This document shows, piece by piece, positions 6,531 through 6,676 of a DNA stretch of 6,676 nt (position 1 is the stretch's first letter; each line of letters begins with the position of its first letter). The notes under the pieces are model-generated. The model was not told the DNA's origin and made no database searches. It was given only the letters and a program-made list of their open reading frames with translations. The DNA is from an uncultured Christensenellaceae bacterium. Its GTDB lineage: Bacteria; Bacillota; Clostridia; Christensenellales; UBA3700. The position numbers were made by a program, and so were the translations under genes. Where the stretch lies: positions 1-6,676 of the forward strand of contig CABKMX010000057.1 in assembly GCA_902373595.1 (NCBI GenBank). Reading direction: 5' to 3'.

Positions 6531-6544
6531 TTCAAGCGTTGACC

Positions 6545-6570
6545 AAAGCGCGCCTTCGGGCGCGCTTTTT
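6545..6570 (+). terminator. Intrinsic terminator after the alpha-mannosidase gene
   Basis: A 10-base-pair perfect stem (AAAGCGCGCC with GGCGCGCTTT) closed by a TTCG tetraloop and ending in five T (6566-6570). It begins 15 bases after the TGA stop. UUCG loops on GC stems are very stable in RNA. A run of A on the left arm means it could also act weakly for minus-strand transcripts. Confidence 0.93.
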
Positions 6571-6619
6571 CGTACCCGTGTGCGTTATCCCACACTTTTA
6601 CCTTTTTGACCACGCAAAT

Positions 6620-6676
6620 TTATCCCTCTTTCCGCGCAATATTTTCACGTCGCTCACATGTTACCCACCCTTGAGG
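6620..6676 (-). CDS. Possible C-terminal tail of a minus-strand gene entering from the right edge
   Basis: One minus-strand frame is open from the window edge for 18 codons to a TAA at 6620-6622 (tail includes GWVTCERRENIARKEG). The two other minus-strand frames close within a few codons of the edge. Eighteen open codons is weak evidence and I recognise no family. Otherwise 6571-6676 shows no promoter, hairpin or RNA gene that I can support. Confidence 0.15.
   Translation of the reverse strand, partial: PQGWVTCERRENIARKEG

Noticed and set aside
6236..6613. Minus-strand open frame across the mannosidase 3' end and the terminator
   Set aside because: It reads through a perfect terminator hairpin and antisense to the GH38 C-terminus, with no domain. 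It is a shadow frame.

Overview
This is bacterial DNA with two divergent transcription units around a 244-bp regulatory gap (about 3326-3569). The signals are bacterial: sigma-70-type -35/-10 boxes, strong purine-rich Shine-Dalgarno sites, stop/start overlaps of 1-4 bases, and an intrinsic terminator with a UUCG loop. Overall GC is moderate to high, with many GCG/CGC words, but falls to roughly 30-47% in the left third. The style of the genes suggests a host- or gut-associated Bacillota (Clostridia-like) genome. That placement is inference only; there is no taxonomic marker in the window.

Left unit (minus strand, read from 3325 down through position 1): a glycan-building cassette. In transcription order it encodes a DegT/DnrJ/EryC1-type sugar aminotransferase; a single protein joining a PglC-like monotopic phosphoglycosyl transferase (PGT) to a GNAT acetyltransferase; a free-standing ATP-grasp ligase; and the first 30 codons of a probable GT-B-fold (GT4-like) glycosyltransferase cut by the window edge. 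The genes overlap by 1, 4 and 4 bases, so they are almost certainly one translationally coupled operon. The inferred scheme is: the aminotransferase makes a UDP-amino sugar, the GNAT domain and/or the ATP-grasp enzyme acylates the amine, the PGT domain loads the phospho-sugar on undecaprenyl phosphate at the membrane, and the glycosyltransferase extends it. The nucleotide-sugar dehydratase needed to start such a pathway is not in the window.

Right unit (plus strand, 3570-6530): one large cytoplasmic GH38 alpha-mannosidase with its own consensus promoter and a terminator directly after the stop. It looks like a single-gene transcription unit. Its relation to the glycan cassette is only positional. 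The last ~105 bases hold no gene I can support well.

Most notable: an uninterrupted run of eight G (coding strand) inside the GNAT half of the PGT fusion. Gain or loss of one G would truncate the acetyltransferase and leave the PGT half intact, as expected of a phase-variable switch of sugar acylation. The fusion plus the adjacent ATP-grasp gene also recalls the modular variation of neisserial PglB and PglB2. A sharp base-composition change near position 2040, inside the PGT gene, suggests that the downstream part of the cassette was exchanged by recombination.
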